From CAYLSO01 sp964386525 (GTDB lineage Bacteria; Eisenbacteria; RBG-16-71-46; DASYSL01): a stretch of 33,195 nucleotides of DNA. The translations under genes and the position numbers were made by a program. The DNA is taken from the NCBI GenBank assembly GCA_964386525.1, contig CAYLSO010000223.1:1-33195 (forward strand). The letters run 5' to 3'. Shown piece after piece: positions 19,579 to 27,283 of this stretch (its first letter is position 1; every line of letters begins with the position of its first letter). The notes under the pieces are model-generated. The model saw only the letters and a program-made list of their open reading frames with translations, did not search any database and was not told the origin of the DNA.

Positions 19579-19655
19579 GCCCTCGCCCCCCTATCTTCAC
19601 GGCAACTTCACGCCCGCCCGGGGCGTAGGGCCCGTGTCCGCGCCGGTCGGCGTGC

Positions 19656-19661
19656 TAGATT
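19656..19661 (+). promoter_or_regulatory. Possible -10 element of the S9 peptidase gene
   Basis: TAGATT, 55 bases before the S9 ATG. A second AT-rich hexamer, TATCTT at 19592-19597, has TTCTCC 17 bp upstream and is an alternative. Both -35 matches are poor. Confidence 0.3.
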
Positions 19662-19716
19662 CCCGGCAGGTTTCGCCGTCAGCCGCACCCGTACCACCCC
19701 ACCAAGGAGACGAAGA

Positions 19717-21702
19717 ATGAAACGGAGTCTTTACCTGCTCGTGCTCGCGGGCCTCGCGATCACCCTGGCGCTCCCCGCGCCGGTCGCCGCCCAGCTGCCG
19801 CCGCTCATCCCGCGCGCCACGATCTTCGGCAATCCCGACAAGACGAACCCGCAGCTCTCCCCGGACGGGTCGCGGCTCGCCTACCTGGCGCCCAACGACA
19901 AGAACGTGCTGCAGGTGTGGGTGCGGACCGTCGGCCAGGACGACGCCCGCGCCGTCACCAAGGACCCCAAGCGCGGCATCCAGCAGTACCTGTGGGCGCC
20001 GAGCGGCAAGCAGGTCCTCTACCTCCAGGACAACGACGGCGACGAGAACTACCACCTGTACCTGACCGACCTCGAGACCAACGATTCCCGCGACCTCACC
20101 CCGTACCTCGGCGTGCGCGCCATCCCGGTGGCCGTGGACGCCGACTTCCCCAACGAGATCCTGGTCGGCATGAACCGGCGCAACCGGCAGATCTTCGACG
20201 TCTACCGCGTCGATCTCGCCACCGGCGGCGTCACGCTCGAGGTGGAGAACCCGGGCAACGTCGGCGGCTGGGAGACCGACCTCAACCTCAAGGTGCGGGC
20301 CCGCACGCGCCAGAACCCCGACGGCTCCTCCGACCTCGAGGTGCGCGACACGGCCGAGTCCGACTGGCGCAAGGCGCTGTCGTGGGGCGTGGGCGACCAG
20401 GTGGTGCCGGTGGCCTTCACCGCCGACGGCAAGGGTCTTTATCTGACCAGCGATCTCGGCGCCAACGCCGCTCGCCTGGTGGTGATGGATTGCGCCACCG
20501 GCCAGACCAAGGTGATCTCGGAAGACCCCGGCTACGATGTCAGCAGCGTGGCGCTGCACCCCAAGACCAACGTCGTGCTCGCCGTGCAGTACAACAAGGC
20601 GCGGCACGAGTGGGTGATCCTCGATCCGGGCCTCAAGCCCGACTACGCCGCCATCCCCAAGCTCTCCGACGGCGACTACTTCGTGGCCTCGGGCACCGAG
20701 GACAACCAGACCTGGCTCGTCGGCTTCACGCGCGACGCCGGCGGCGTGCGCTACTACAAGTGGGACCGCGCCGCCCAGAAGGGCGAGTTCCTCTTCGCCG
20801 CCCGCCCCCGGCTCGACGAGTACAAGCTGGCACCGATGGAGCCGGTGACGGTCACGGCACGCGACGGCCTCAAGCTGCAGTGCTACCTCACCAAGCCGGT
20901 GGGCGTGCCGGCCAAGAGCCTGCCGATGGTGGTGTTCGTGCACGGCGGCCCGTGGGCGCGCGACGAGTGGGGCTACAGCAGCTATCCGCAGTGGTTCGCC
21001 AACCGCGGCTACGCCTGCCTGCAGGTCAACTACCGCGGCTCGAGCGGCTTCGGCAAGAAGTTCCTGCACGCCGCCGACCACGAGTTCGCCGGCAAGATGC
21101 ACGACGACCTGCTCGACGCGGTGAGCTGGGCGGTCAAGCAGGGCGTGGCCGACAAGAGCAGGATCGCCGTCATGGGCGGCTCCTACGGCGGCTACGCCAC
21201 GCTCGTCGGCCTCACCTTCACGCCCGACGTCTTCGCCTGCGGCATCGATCTGGTGGGGCCGTCGAATCTGGTGAGCCTCATCGAGTCGTTCCCGCCCTAC
21301 TGGAAGCCGTTCCTGGCGTCGAGCTGGTACCCGCGCGTCGGCGATCCGTCCGATCCGGCGCAGCGCCGGGATCTCGAGGCGCGCTCGCCGCTCTTCAAGG
21401 TCGATCGGATCCAGAAGCCGCTGATGATCGTGCAGGGCGCCAACGACCCGCGCGTCACCAAGAAGGAGTCCGACCAGATCGTGACGGCCATGCAGAAGGC
21501 CGGCAAGCCGGTCGAATACTACGTCTTCGCCGACGAGGGCCACGGCCTGGCGCGGCCGGACAACCGACTCAAGTTCGCGGCCTACGCCGAGCAGTTCCTG
21601 GCCAAGCACCTGGGCGGGCGGGCCGAGCCGATCACGGCCGAGGTACAGATGGAGCAGGGCACGGTGAGCCCTCCGGAGGTCTTGCCGCCCGCGGCGAAGT
21701 AG
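19717..21702 (+). CDS. Secreted S9-family prolyl oligopeptidase-type peptidase
   Basis: Serine peptidase of the S9 clan, likely an acylaminoacyl/dipeptidyl type acting on short peptides outside the cytoplasm. It is 661 residues with a signal peptide (MKRSLYLLVLAGLAITLALP, predicted cleavage after Ala25). Residues about 35-365 form the beta-propeller (PQLSPDGSRLAYLA and similar repeats) and 375-640 the alpha/beta-hydrolase domain: oxyanion region VFVHGGPWARDEWG, nucleophile Ser489 in GGSYGG, Asp577 in GANDPRV and His609 in DEGHG. The start is supported by AAGGAG at 19704-19709, seven bases from the ATG. It diverges from the WYL operon, sharing a 250-bp control region. The triad is intact. Confidence 0.95.
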   Translation: MKRSLYLLVLAGLAITLALPAPVAAQLPPLIPRATIFGNPDKTNPQLSPDGSRLAYLAPNDKNVLQVWVRTVGQDDARAVTKDPKRGIQQYLWAPSGKQVLYLQDNDGDENYHLYLTDLETNDSRDLTPYLGVRAIPVAVDADFPNEILVGMNRRNRQIFDVYRVDLATGGVTLEVENPGNVGGWETDLNLKVRARTRQNPDGSSDLEVRDTAESDWRKALSWGVGDQVVPVAFTADGKGLYLTSDLGANAARLVVMDCATGQTKVISEDPGYDVSSVALHPKTNVVLAVQYNKARHEWVILDPGLKPDYAAIPKLSDGDYFVASGTEDNQTWLVGFTRDAGGVRYYKWDRAAQKGEFLFAARPRLDEYKLAPMEPVTVTARDGLKLQCYLTKPVGVPAKSLPMVVFVHGGPWARDEWGYSSYPQWFANRGYACLQVNYRGSSGFGKKFLHAADHEFAGKMHDDLLDAVSWAVKQGVADKSRIAVMGGSYGGYATLVGLTFTPDVFACGIDLVGPSNLVSLIESFPPYWKPFLASSWYPRVGDPSDPAQRRDLEARSPLFKVDRIQKPLMIVQGANDPRVTKKESDQIVTAMQKAGKPVEYYVFADEGHGLARPDNRLKFAAYAEQFLAKHLGGRAEPITAEVQMEQGTVSPPEVLPPAAK

Positions 21703-21732
21703 CCGACCTTCGCTGCCCGACGGCGACGCAGC

Positions 21733-21770
21733 GCGGCGCCCTGGCTCCCCGGCCGGGGCGCCGCCGCATT
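21733..21770 (+). terminator. Probable terminator of the S9 peptidase gene
   Basis: GCGGCGCC (21733-21740) pairs perfectly with GGCGCCGC (21757-21764) around a loop with further CCGG pairing, followed by CGCATTT. The T-run is short, so efficiency may be modest. Confidence 0.5.
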
Positions 21771-21800
21771 TAACGGCGTGCCGGCGGCGTGGCTTGCCCC

Positions 21801-21806
21801 TATACT
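21801..21806 (+). promoter_or_regulatory. -10-like hexamer before the glycosyltransferase genes
   Basis: TATACT, five of six matches to the -10 consensus, 16 bases before the GTG of the GT2 gene, which has no ribosome site. The leader would be about 10 nt. No -35 match is visible. Confidence 0.45.
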
Positions 21807-21822
21807 GGGCCGCGGTGCCACC

Positions 21823-22707
21823 GTGGACCTGACCGTCATCGTCGTCAGCTACAACTCCGCCGACTTCCTCCCGGGCTGCCTGGAGGCAGTGCGACGCCAT
21901 ACGCGGCGCGTCGCCTACGAGGTCGTGATCGTGGACAACGCCTCGGGCGACGGCTCGCCGGAGTGGGTGCGCCACTCCTGGCCCGCGGCCCGCCTGATCG
22001 CCAACCCCGACAACCGCGGCTTCGCCAAGGCCGTCAACCAGGGCTTCGGCGCGGCTTCCGGGCGCCACCTGTTGCTGCTCAACCCGGACGCCGAGATACA
22101 GGAGGAGGCGCTGGACCGCTGCGTGGGCTTCCTCGACGCGCACCCGGACGTCGGCGTGGTCGGAGCCCGGGTCAACAACCCCGACGGCACGCTGCAACGC
22201 GCCTGCCGCCGCTCGGTGCCCACCCCGATGGTGTCGCTGTTCCGGCTGGGCGGCCTGGGCCGGCTCTTTCCCGGCCACCCGGCGGCGGGCGCCTACAACC
22301 TAGAGGACTCCGATCCGGCGCGGGCCCTGGACGTGGGCGCGGTGTCGGGGTCGTTCCTCATGGTGCGCCGCGAGGCGATGCAGCGGGCCGGGGGCATGGA
22401 CGAGCGCTACTTCCTCTACGCCGAGGACATCGACTTCTGCATGGCGGTGAAGGCCGCCGGCTACCGCGTGGTCTATTATCCCGAGGCGGTCGTCGTCCAT
22501 CACAAAGGGGCGAGCAGCCGCCAGGCGAGCCTGGCGGCCAACCGGGAGTTCCATCGCGCCATGGCGCTGTTCCACGAGAAGCACTTCGCGGCGACCACGC
22601 CGTTCTGGGCCAACTGGGCCATCCTCGGCGCCATCGCGCTGCGCGGCGCGGCCCTCGATCTGGCGTTGCGCCTGGGCCTGGCGCGCCGCGTGGGGTCGAA
22701 GGGATGA
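21823..22707 (+). CDS. Glycosyltransferase family 2 (rhamnosyltransferase-like)
   Basis: A 294-residue GT-A fold glycosyltransferase of the WbbL/rhamnosyltransferase type, adding a nucleotide-activated sugar to a lipid-linked glycan at the cytoplasmic face. Motifs: LTVIVVSYNSADFLPGCLEA at the N-terminus, VVIVDNASGDGSPEW, NPDNRGFAKAVNQG, LLLNPDAEIQEEAL (the metal-binding DxD equivalent), VSGSFLMVRREA and the YFLYAEDIDFCM acceptor motif. GTG at 21823 is preferred, since the fold begins at once; an in-frame GTG at 21778 adds 15 residues without family match. It overlaps the next gene by ATGA, so both act in one surface-polysaccharide pathway. Confidence 0.92.
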   Translation: MDLTVIVVSYNSADFLPGCLEAVRRHTRRVAYEVVIVDNASGDGSPEWVRHSWPAARLIANPDNRGFAKAVNQGFGAASGRHLLLLNPDAEIQEEALDRCVGFLDAHPDVGVVGARVNNPDGTLQRACRRSVPTPMVSLFRLGGLGRLFPGHPAAGAYNLEDSDPARALDVGAVSGSFLMVRREAMQRAGGMDERYFLYAEDIDFCMAVKAAGYRVVYYPEAVVVHHKGASSRQASLAANREFHRAMALFHEKHFAATTPFWANWAILGAIALRGAALDLALRLGLARRVGSKG

Positions 22708-24155
22708 GCGCCGACACCGCACCGGCCGGGCCGCCCACCCCGCCCGCGGCCGCCGCCGCCGGCTGGAGTCCAGCCGCCAACGCCCGCCTGCGCTGGTGGC
22801 TCTTGGTCCTCGGCGACGTGCTCATCGCGGTCGCCGCCTACCGCATGGCGTTCTGGCTCCGCACCCACATCTACATCCCGGTCTTCGCGGGGCTCCTGCC
22901 CATGAGCCGCTGGCAGGAGGTGCCGCACCAGCTGTGGCTGGTCGTGGCCAGCCAGGTCTTCTGGCTGCACGTCAGCGGGGTGTACGACAACCCCGACGCG
23001 CGCCGCGGCGTCTTCCCGCGCATCCTGCAGGGCGGGCTGGTCCACGTGCTCTTCCTGATGGCCTTCTACTACGTGACGCGCGACATCGGCTTCCCGCGCT
23101 CCGTGTTCCTCAGCTACTTCGTGCTCGACCTGCTGCTGCTCACCGCCTGGCACACGCTGGTGCCGCGCGTCGTGCGCGCGCGCCGGCCGCTGCGGCTCCT
23201 CGTGGTCGGCCTGTCGCGCCCGGCCGAGCAATTCGTGGCCCGCGTGCGCGCCGGAGCGCTGGGGGAGGTCGATCTGGTGGGCCTGGTGTCGGCCGGCAGC
23301 GAGCCGGTGGCGGCCGGCACCGAGTTCGCCGGCTGCCCGGTGCTCGGCAACCGGGACGACCTGCCGCGGCTGGCGGCCGAGCGGCGCGTGGACGAGGTGC
23401 TGCTCATCCCCGGCGAGGCCTGGCAGGACGCCCTGCTCGACTCGCTGAGGCGCGATTCCACGCTCTCCACGCGGCTCCTGGTGGCGCCGTCGGCCTACGA
23501 GACGATGATCGGGCGACTCGAGTTCCTCAATCTCGAGGACCTGCTCACGCTGGAGATCGCGCGCTGGCCCGGCTCGACCTCGATGCGCGCCGCCAAGCGC
23601 GCGGCCGACGCGGCTCTGGCGCTCGCCCTGCTGGTGCTGCTGTCACCGCTCATGCTGGTGGCGGCGCTGCTCGTCAAGCTGCAGGACGGCGGGCCGGTGT
23701 TCTTCCGGCAGGAGCGGGTCGGCGAGCGCCTGCGGCCCTTCGTCATCCACAAGTTCCGCTCCATGCGCCCCGACGCCGAGGCCGGGACCGGCCCCGTGCT
23801 CGCCACCGCCGACGATCCGCGGGTGACGCCGTGGGGCCGCTTCATGCGCGCCACCCGGCTCGACGAGCTGCCGCAGCTGTGGAACGTGCTGGTCGGGCAG
23901 ATGAGCTTCGTGGGGCCGCGGCCGGAGCGCCCGGAGTTCGTGCGCGGCTTCCTGGCCGAGCTCAAGTGCTACGGCGAGCGCTTCAAGGTCAAGCCGGGGC
24001 TGACCGGCCTGGCGCAGGTGCACGGCCGCTATCTCTCGACGGCCGAGAACAAGCTGCGCTACGACCTGGCGTACGTGTACCACCAGTCGATGTGGCTCGA
24101 CGTGGTGCTCGTGCTGCAGACCCTGCGGGTGGTGCTGACGCGCAAGGGGACGTAG
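22704..24155 (+). CDS. Polyprenyl glycosylphosphotransferase (exopolysaccharide initiating sugar transferase)
   Basis: Integral membrane enzyme that transfers a sugar-1-phosphate to undecaprenyl phosphate, the first step of exopolysaccharide or O-antigen units. It is 483 residues in the usual order: cytoplasmic N-terminus rich in Ala/Pro, four hydrophobic helices (about 31-52, 75-95, 108-127, 134-155), a CoA-binding/NAD-like domain (LRLLVVGLSRPAEQF, about 163-285), a fifth helix (301-325) and the catalytic C-terminal domain with FFRQERVGERLRPFVIHKFR, TRLDELPQLWNVLVGQMSFV and PGLTGLAQVHGRY. All catalytic motifs are intact. Its start overlaps the GT2 stop by four bases. Sugar specificity (WcaJ-, WbaP- or PglC-like) cannot be judged. 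Confidence 0.94.
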   Translation: MSADTAPAGPPTPPAAAAAGWSPAANARLRWWLLVLGDVLIAVAAYRMAFWLRTHIYIPVFAGLLPMSRWQEVPHQLWLVVASQVFWLHVSGVYDNPDARRGVFPRILQGGLVHVLFLMAFYYVTRDIGFPRSVFLSYFVLDLLLLTAWHTLVPRVVRARRPLRLLVVGLSRPAEQFVARVRAGALGEVDLVGLVSAGSEPVAAGTEFAGCPVLGNRDDLPRLAAERRVDEVLLIPGEAWQDALLDSLRRDSTLSTRLLVAPSAYETMIGRLEFLNLEDLLTLEIARWPGSTSMRAAKRAADAALALALLVLLSPLMLVAALLVKLQDGGPVFFRQERVGERLRPFVIHKFRSMRPDAEAGTGPVLATADDPRVTPWGRFMRATRLDELPQLWNVLVGQMSFVGPRPERPEFVRGFLAELKCYGERFKVKPGLTGLAQVHGRYLSTAENKLRYDLAYVYHQSMWLDVVLVLQTLRVVLTRKGT

Positions 24156-24195
24156 GCGGCGGGGCCGCCGGCGGGCGGGGTTCGCCCGGCCTCCG

Positions 24196-25614
24196 TCACG
24201 GATTCAGCACCAGCATCCGCGGCTCGGTCATCTCCTCGATGGCGTAGCGCACGCCTTCGCGCCCGAGGCCCGAGTCCTTCACGCCGCCGTACGGCATGTG
24301 GTCGACGCGGTAGGTGGGCACCTCGTTGACCATCACCGCGCCCACCTCGAGGGTCTCGAAGGCCTTCCAGGCGGCCCGCAGATCGTGCGTGTAGATGCCG
24401 GCCTGCAGGCCGTAGCGGCCGGCGTTGACCGCGGCCAGCGCGGCGTCGAGGTCGTCGTACGGCTCGACCACGACGAGCGGGCCGAAGACCTCTTCGCCGA
24501 CCACCTTCATCTCCGGGCGGGTGCCGGTGAGCACCGTGGGCTCGACCAGCGAGCCGCGCCGGCCGCCGCCCACGAGCACTCTCGCGCCGCCGGCCTGCGC
24601 CTCCGCGATCCAGGCGTGCACCCGCTCGGCCTCGCCGGGCCGGATGAGCGAGGACACCGACACCGTCTCGTCGAAGGGATCGCCCGCCTTCAGCGCCCGC
24701 ACGCCGTCCACGACCCGGGCCACGAACGTGTCGAAGACGGCGCGGTGCGCGTAGACCCGCTGCACCGAGATGCACACCTGACCGGAGTAGGCGAAGCCGC
24801 CGACCAGCGTGCGGCGCACGGCGGCGTCGAGGTCGGCGTCGGCGTGCACGATGAGCGCGGCGTTGCCGCCCAGCTCGAGCAGCACGCGCTTGCGCCCGGC
24901 CTGGGCGCGCAGCTCCCAGCCGACGCGGCTCGAGCCGGTGAAGGTGAACACCGCGAAGCGGCCGTCGCGCACCAGGCCCGCGGCCAGTTCGTTGGCGCAC
25001 GGCACGACCGTGCAGGCGCCCTCGGGAGCGCCGGCCTCGCGCACCGCCTCGCCCAGGCGCAGGGCCGTCAGCGGCGTGCCCGGCGCGGGCTTCAAGAAGA
25101 TCGAGCAGCCGGCGGCCAGCGCGGGCGCCACCTTGTGCGCGCACAGGTTCAAGGGGAAGTTGAACGGCGTGAAGGCCAGCACCGGCCCCGACGGGAAGCG
25201 GCGCACGATCCCCCAGCGGCCCTCGCTGCCCACCTGCCAGTCGAGCGGGAGCATCTCGCCCGGGATGCGCTTGGCCTCTTCGGCCGCCACCGCGAAGGTG
25301 GACGCCGCGCGGTCCACCTCGCCGCGGCTCTCCTTGATCGGCTTGCCGTTCTCCCCGGTGATCGAGCGCGCGAACTCCTCGCGCCGCTCGCGCAGCCGCC
25401 CGGCGATGCCGCCCAGGATCCGCGCCCGCTCGTGCGTGGCCAGCCGGCGCGTGCGCTCGAAGCCGGCGACGGCGGCGCGCACGCCCGCTTCCAGCTCGTC
25501 CGCTCCGGCGAAGTAAGTCGCCCCCACCGTCTCGCCGCTGTGCGGGTTGCGGATCTCGATGCGCTGCGCGGTGGTGAGGCGTCGGCCGGCGATGTCGAGC
25601 GCGAAATCCTGCAC
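24196..25614 (-). CDS. NAD(P)-dependent aldehyde dehydrogenase
   Basis: Oxidises an aldehyde to the acid using NAD(P)+. It is 472 residues, the normal length. Catalytic residues are present: Asn152 in FNFPLN, the cofactor segment FTFTGSSRVGWEL, general base Glu247 in LLELGGNAALIV and nucleophile Cys281 in GQVCISVQRVY. It resembles the non-specific lactaldehyde/succinate-semialdehyde/glyceraldehyde-type family more than betaine aldehyde dehydrogenase; substrate is uncertain. The start is GTG at 25614 with AGGAGG five to six bases upstream, so the longer ATG-led frame to 25767 is rejected. It is divergent from the PIG-L gene and convergent with the sugar transferase. TTGGTT-17-AACAAT at 25677-25705 is a fair promoter candidate. 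Confidence 0.94.
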   Translation of the reverse strand: MQDFALDIAGRRLTTAQRIEIRNPHSGETVGATYFAGADELEAGVRAAVAGFERTRRLATHERARILGGIAGRLRERREEFARSITGENGKPIKESRGEVDRAASTFAVAAEEAKRIPGEMLPLDWQVGSEGRWGIVRRFPSGPVLAFTPFNFPLNLCAHKVAPALAAGCSIFLKPAPGTPLTALRLGEAVREAGAPEGACTVVPCANELAAGLVRDGRFAVFTFTGSSRVGWELRAQAGRKRVLLELGGNAALIVHADADLDAAVRRTLVGGFAYSGQVCISVQRVYAHRAVFDTFVARVVDGVRALKAGDPFDETVSVSSLIRPGEAERVHAWIAEAQAGGARVLVGGGRRGSLVEPTVLTGTRPEMKVVGEEVFGPLVVVEPYDDLDAALAAVNAGRYGLQAGIYTHDLRAAWKAFETLEVGAVMVNEVPTYRVDHMPYGGVKDSGLGREGVRYAIEEMTEPRMLVLNP

Positions 25615-25676
25615 GGGAGTCCTCCTGGTCGCGGCGGCTGGCCGGCGTCCCCGGCGGATCCGCCTGCTTTCCCCGG

Positions 25677-25705
25677 ATTGTTCCCGAATTGGCAGCCGAA
25701 ACCAA
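25677..25705 (-). promoter_or_regulatory. Putative promoter of the aldehyde dehydrogenase gene
   Basis: Minus-strand TTGGTT (25700-25705) and AACAAT (25677-25682) at 17-bp spacing, about 60-90 bp upstream of the GTG. It overlaps the region of the divergent PIG-L promoter. Confidence 0.4.
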
Positions 25706-25713
25706 GCGCCTGC

Positions 25714-25743
25714 TTGCCCGCCCGGCGGCCACCCCGCTAGACT
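25714..25743 (+). promoter_or_regulatory. Putative promoter of the PIG-L deacetylase gene
   Basis: TTGCCC (25714-25719) and TAGACT (25738-25743) are separated by 18 bp. Only ten bases remain before the ATG at 25754 and no Shine-Dalgarno sequence fits there, so the message would be nearly leaderless. Confidence 0.45.
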
Positions 25744-25753
25744 GCCCGGCACC

Positions 25754-26485
25754 ATGCCAGTGGACATCCTCGCCTTCGGGCCTCACCCGGACGACGCCGA
25801 GATCGGCTGCGGCGGGCTGCTGCTCAAGATGAAGTCGCTCGGCTACACGACCGGGATCGTGGACCTGACGCGCGGCGAGATGGGCTGGGGCACCCCCGAG
25901 GAGCGCGACGCCGAGTGCGAAGAGGCGGCGCGCTGGCTGCAGCTCGACGTGCGCGAGAACCTCGACCTCGGGGACTGCCGCGTCGAGGACACCTTCGAGA
26001 ACCGCTGCCGCGTGGCCGGCGCGATCCGGCGGCACCGGCCGCAGATCGTCCTCGCGCCTTGGTACGACCTGCCGATCGGCCGCGGCCTCGGGCACAACGA
26101 CCACTTCAAGGCCGGCATCCTGGCGGCGCAGGCGTTCAACTTCGCGCACCTGCGCAAGCTGCCCGCCGAGGGCGAGGCGCACCAGGCGAAGGCGATCTTC
26201 TACTACTTCCTGCCGCCGGGGCTGGCGCCCACCTTCATCGTGGACGTCTCGGGCTTCTTCGACCCCTGGCTCAAGGCCCTCGAGGCGCACCGCACGCAGT
26301 TCTCCAACCCGGAGAAGCCCCGACCCAAGAGCGGCTACGGGTCGTTCCTCGACTTCCTGGAGACCTACGCGCGGCAGTGGTCGTTCACCATCAACGCCAA
26401 GTACGCCCAGGCCTACTACTCGGCGACCGCGCTGAAGATCGACGACCCGATGGCCCTGGTGCGCTCGGTGGTGCCGCGGCCGTAG
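25754..26485 (+). CDS. PIG-L family deacetylase, BshB1-like
   Basis: A 243-residue zinc-dependent deacetylase of the PIG-L/LmbE family, closest in pattern to BshB1, which deacetylates GlcNAc-malate in bacillithiol synthesis. The metal-binding PHPDDAEIGCGG is at residues 10-21, followed by IVDLTRGEMGWGTPEERDAE, NLDLGDCRVED, APWYDLPIGRG and GHNDHFKAG with its metal-ligand His. BshB1-specific features are the DLTRGE segment and the late FLETYARQWSF region. No bshA or bshC is in the window, so bacillithiol is an inference, and another N-acetylglucosamine-type substrate is possible. The ATG has no ribosome site; a promoter-like pair ends ten bases before it. Confidence 0.9.
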   Translation: MPVDILAFGPHPDDAEIGCGGLLLKMKSLGYTTGIVDLTRGEMGWGTPEERDAECEEAARWLQLDVRENLDLGDCRVEDTFENRCRVAGAIRRHRPQIVLAPWYDLPIGRGLGHNDHFKAGILAAQAFNFAHLRKLPAEGEAHQAKAIFYYFLPPGLAPTFIVDVSGFFDPWLKALEAHRTQFSNPEKPRPKSGYGSFLDFLETYARQWSFTINAKYAQAYYSATALKIDDPMALVRSVVPRP

Positions 26486-26490
26486 GCGCC

Positions 26491-26522
26491 GGGCCGGCTC
26501 GCGGGCGTGCCGAGGCCGGCCC
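26491..26522 (+). terminator. GC-rich inverted repeat after the PIG-L gene
   Basis: GGGCCGGC (26491-26498) pairs with GCCGGCCC (26515-26522) over a 16-nt loop, starting five bases after the stop codon. There is no T-run, so it is only a candidate 3' end structure. Confidence 0.35.
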
Positions 26523-26661
26523 CTCGGGCACCGGACACCCATCGGGGCCCCTCTCGAACCCCCGATTCGTGACGTTTCCGGGGCTTGCACGGCCCCCGTC
26601 CCGGGCGGAGAATATTGACACGCCGACGCGCCCATAGCCGGGCCGCCGAAGGAGTATCGCC

Positions 26662-27213
26662 ATGAGCCTGCACATCTCCCGCCGGAAGATCCTGAGCGCC
26701 GCCGCAGTCTGCCTGGCGCTGGCGGCGGGCGCCTGGCTCACCTGGCGCGGCGATCTCGGCCCCACGCAGCGGTCCGCGGGCAGCGACGGCGACCGACCCG
26801 CCGCGCGCGCCGCCGGCGATCGCGCCTTCAGTGACTGGCCGGTCGACCAGACCCCTCCGCCCGGCACCGCCACGCGCCCGGCCCCCGGCGCCCGCTCGCG
26901 CGTCGCGAGCGACGCCGACGACCCCGCCAACCGGGGCGCGGCCGACGCGATGAGCGCCCTCTCCGACCTCGCTGCCGGTCCCGCCGCGCTGCCCAACCAG
27001 GGTCGCGATCTCGACGCGCCGTCGCCGACCGGCCTGTCGTCCTCGATGAGCGCCGAAGAGCGTGCGCGCCTGATGTCCGACCGCAACGCCACGGAGATGG
27101 GCACCGCGCCCGGCCCGCGGCGCGATCGCGGCGGCATCCGCGTCCGGGTCAGCGACGACGACCAGTGCGTGCCGCGCCCGCCGCGGCCACAGTTCGCGCG
27201 GCACGCGGGATAG
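26662..27213 (+). CDS. Hypothetical exported or membrane-anchored protein
   Basis: A 183-residue protein that I do not recognise. It has a basic N-terminus (SLHISRRKIL) and one hydrophobic stretch (residues 12-27, SAAAVCLALAAGAWLT), either an uncleaved anchor or a signal peptide. The rest is low-complexity, rich in Ala, Asp, Pro, Arg and Ser and probably disordered, with a short helical piece (SSSMSAEERARLMSDR) and a basic end. Coding is supported by AAGGAG at the right distance before the ATG and by an intrinsic terminator at 27244-27283. It converges on the TPR gene. No domain or partner can be named. Confidence 0.65.
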   Translation: MSLHISRRKILSAAAVCLALAAGAWLTWRGDLGPTQRSAGSDGDRPAARAAGDRAFSDWPVDQTPPPGTATRPAPGARSRVASDADDPANRGAADAMSALSDLAAGPAALPNQGRDLDAPSPTGLSSSMSAEERARLMSDRNATEMGTAPGPRRDRGGIRVRVSDDDQCVPRPPRPQFARHAG

Positions 27214-27243
27214 CCTCCCCGGCGGCCGCCTCCGGACCGCTCT

Positions 27244-27283
27244 CGCGCCCGGGCTCAGCGCCCCGGGCGCGGTTTCTTTTTCA
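27244..27283 (+). terminator. Intrinsic terminator of the hypothetical gene
   Basis: A perfect 10-bp stem (27244-27253 with 27262-27271, 8-nt loop) is followed by GTTTCTTTTTC. It overlaps the last codons and stop of the convergent TPR gene, whose Lys codons form the T-run. It therefore acts on rightward transcription and keeps it out of the TPR gene. Confidence 0.75.

Noticed and set aside
19597..22278. 893-residue leftward open frame over the S9 peptidase
   Set aside because: Antisense shadow of a gene with an intact catalytic triad, signal peptide and ribosome site; no domain in its translation.
26615..26620. Perfect TTGACA upstream of the 183-residue hypothetical gene
   Set aside because: No -10-like hexamer lies 16-18 bp downstream, so it was not called as a promoter.
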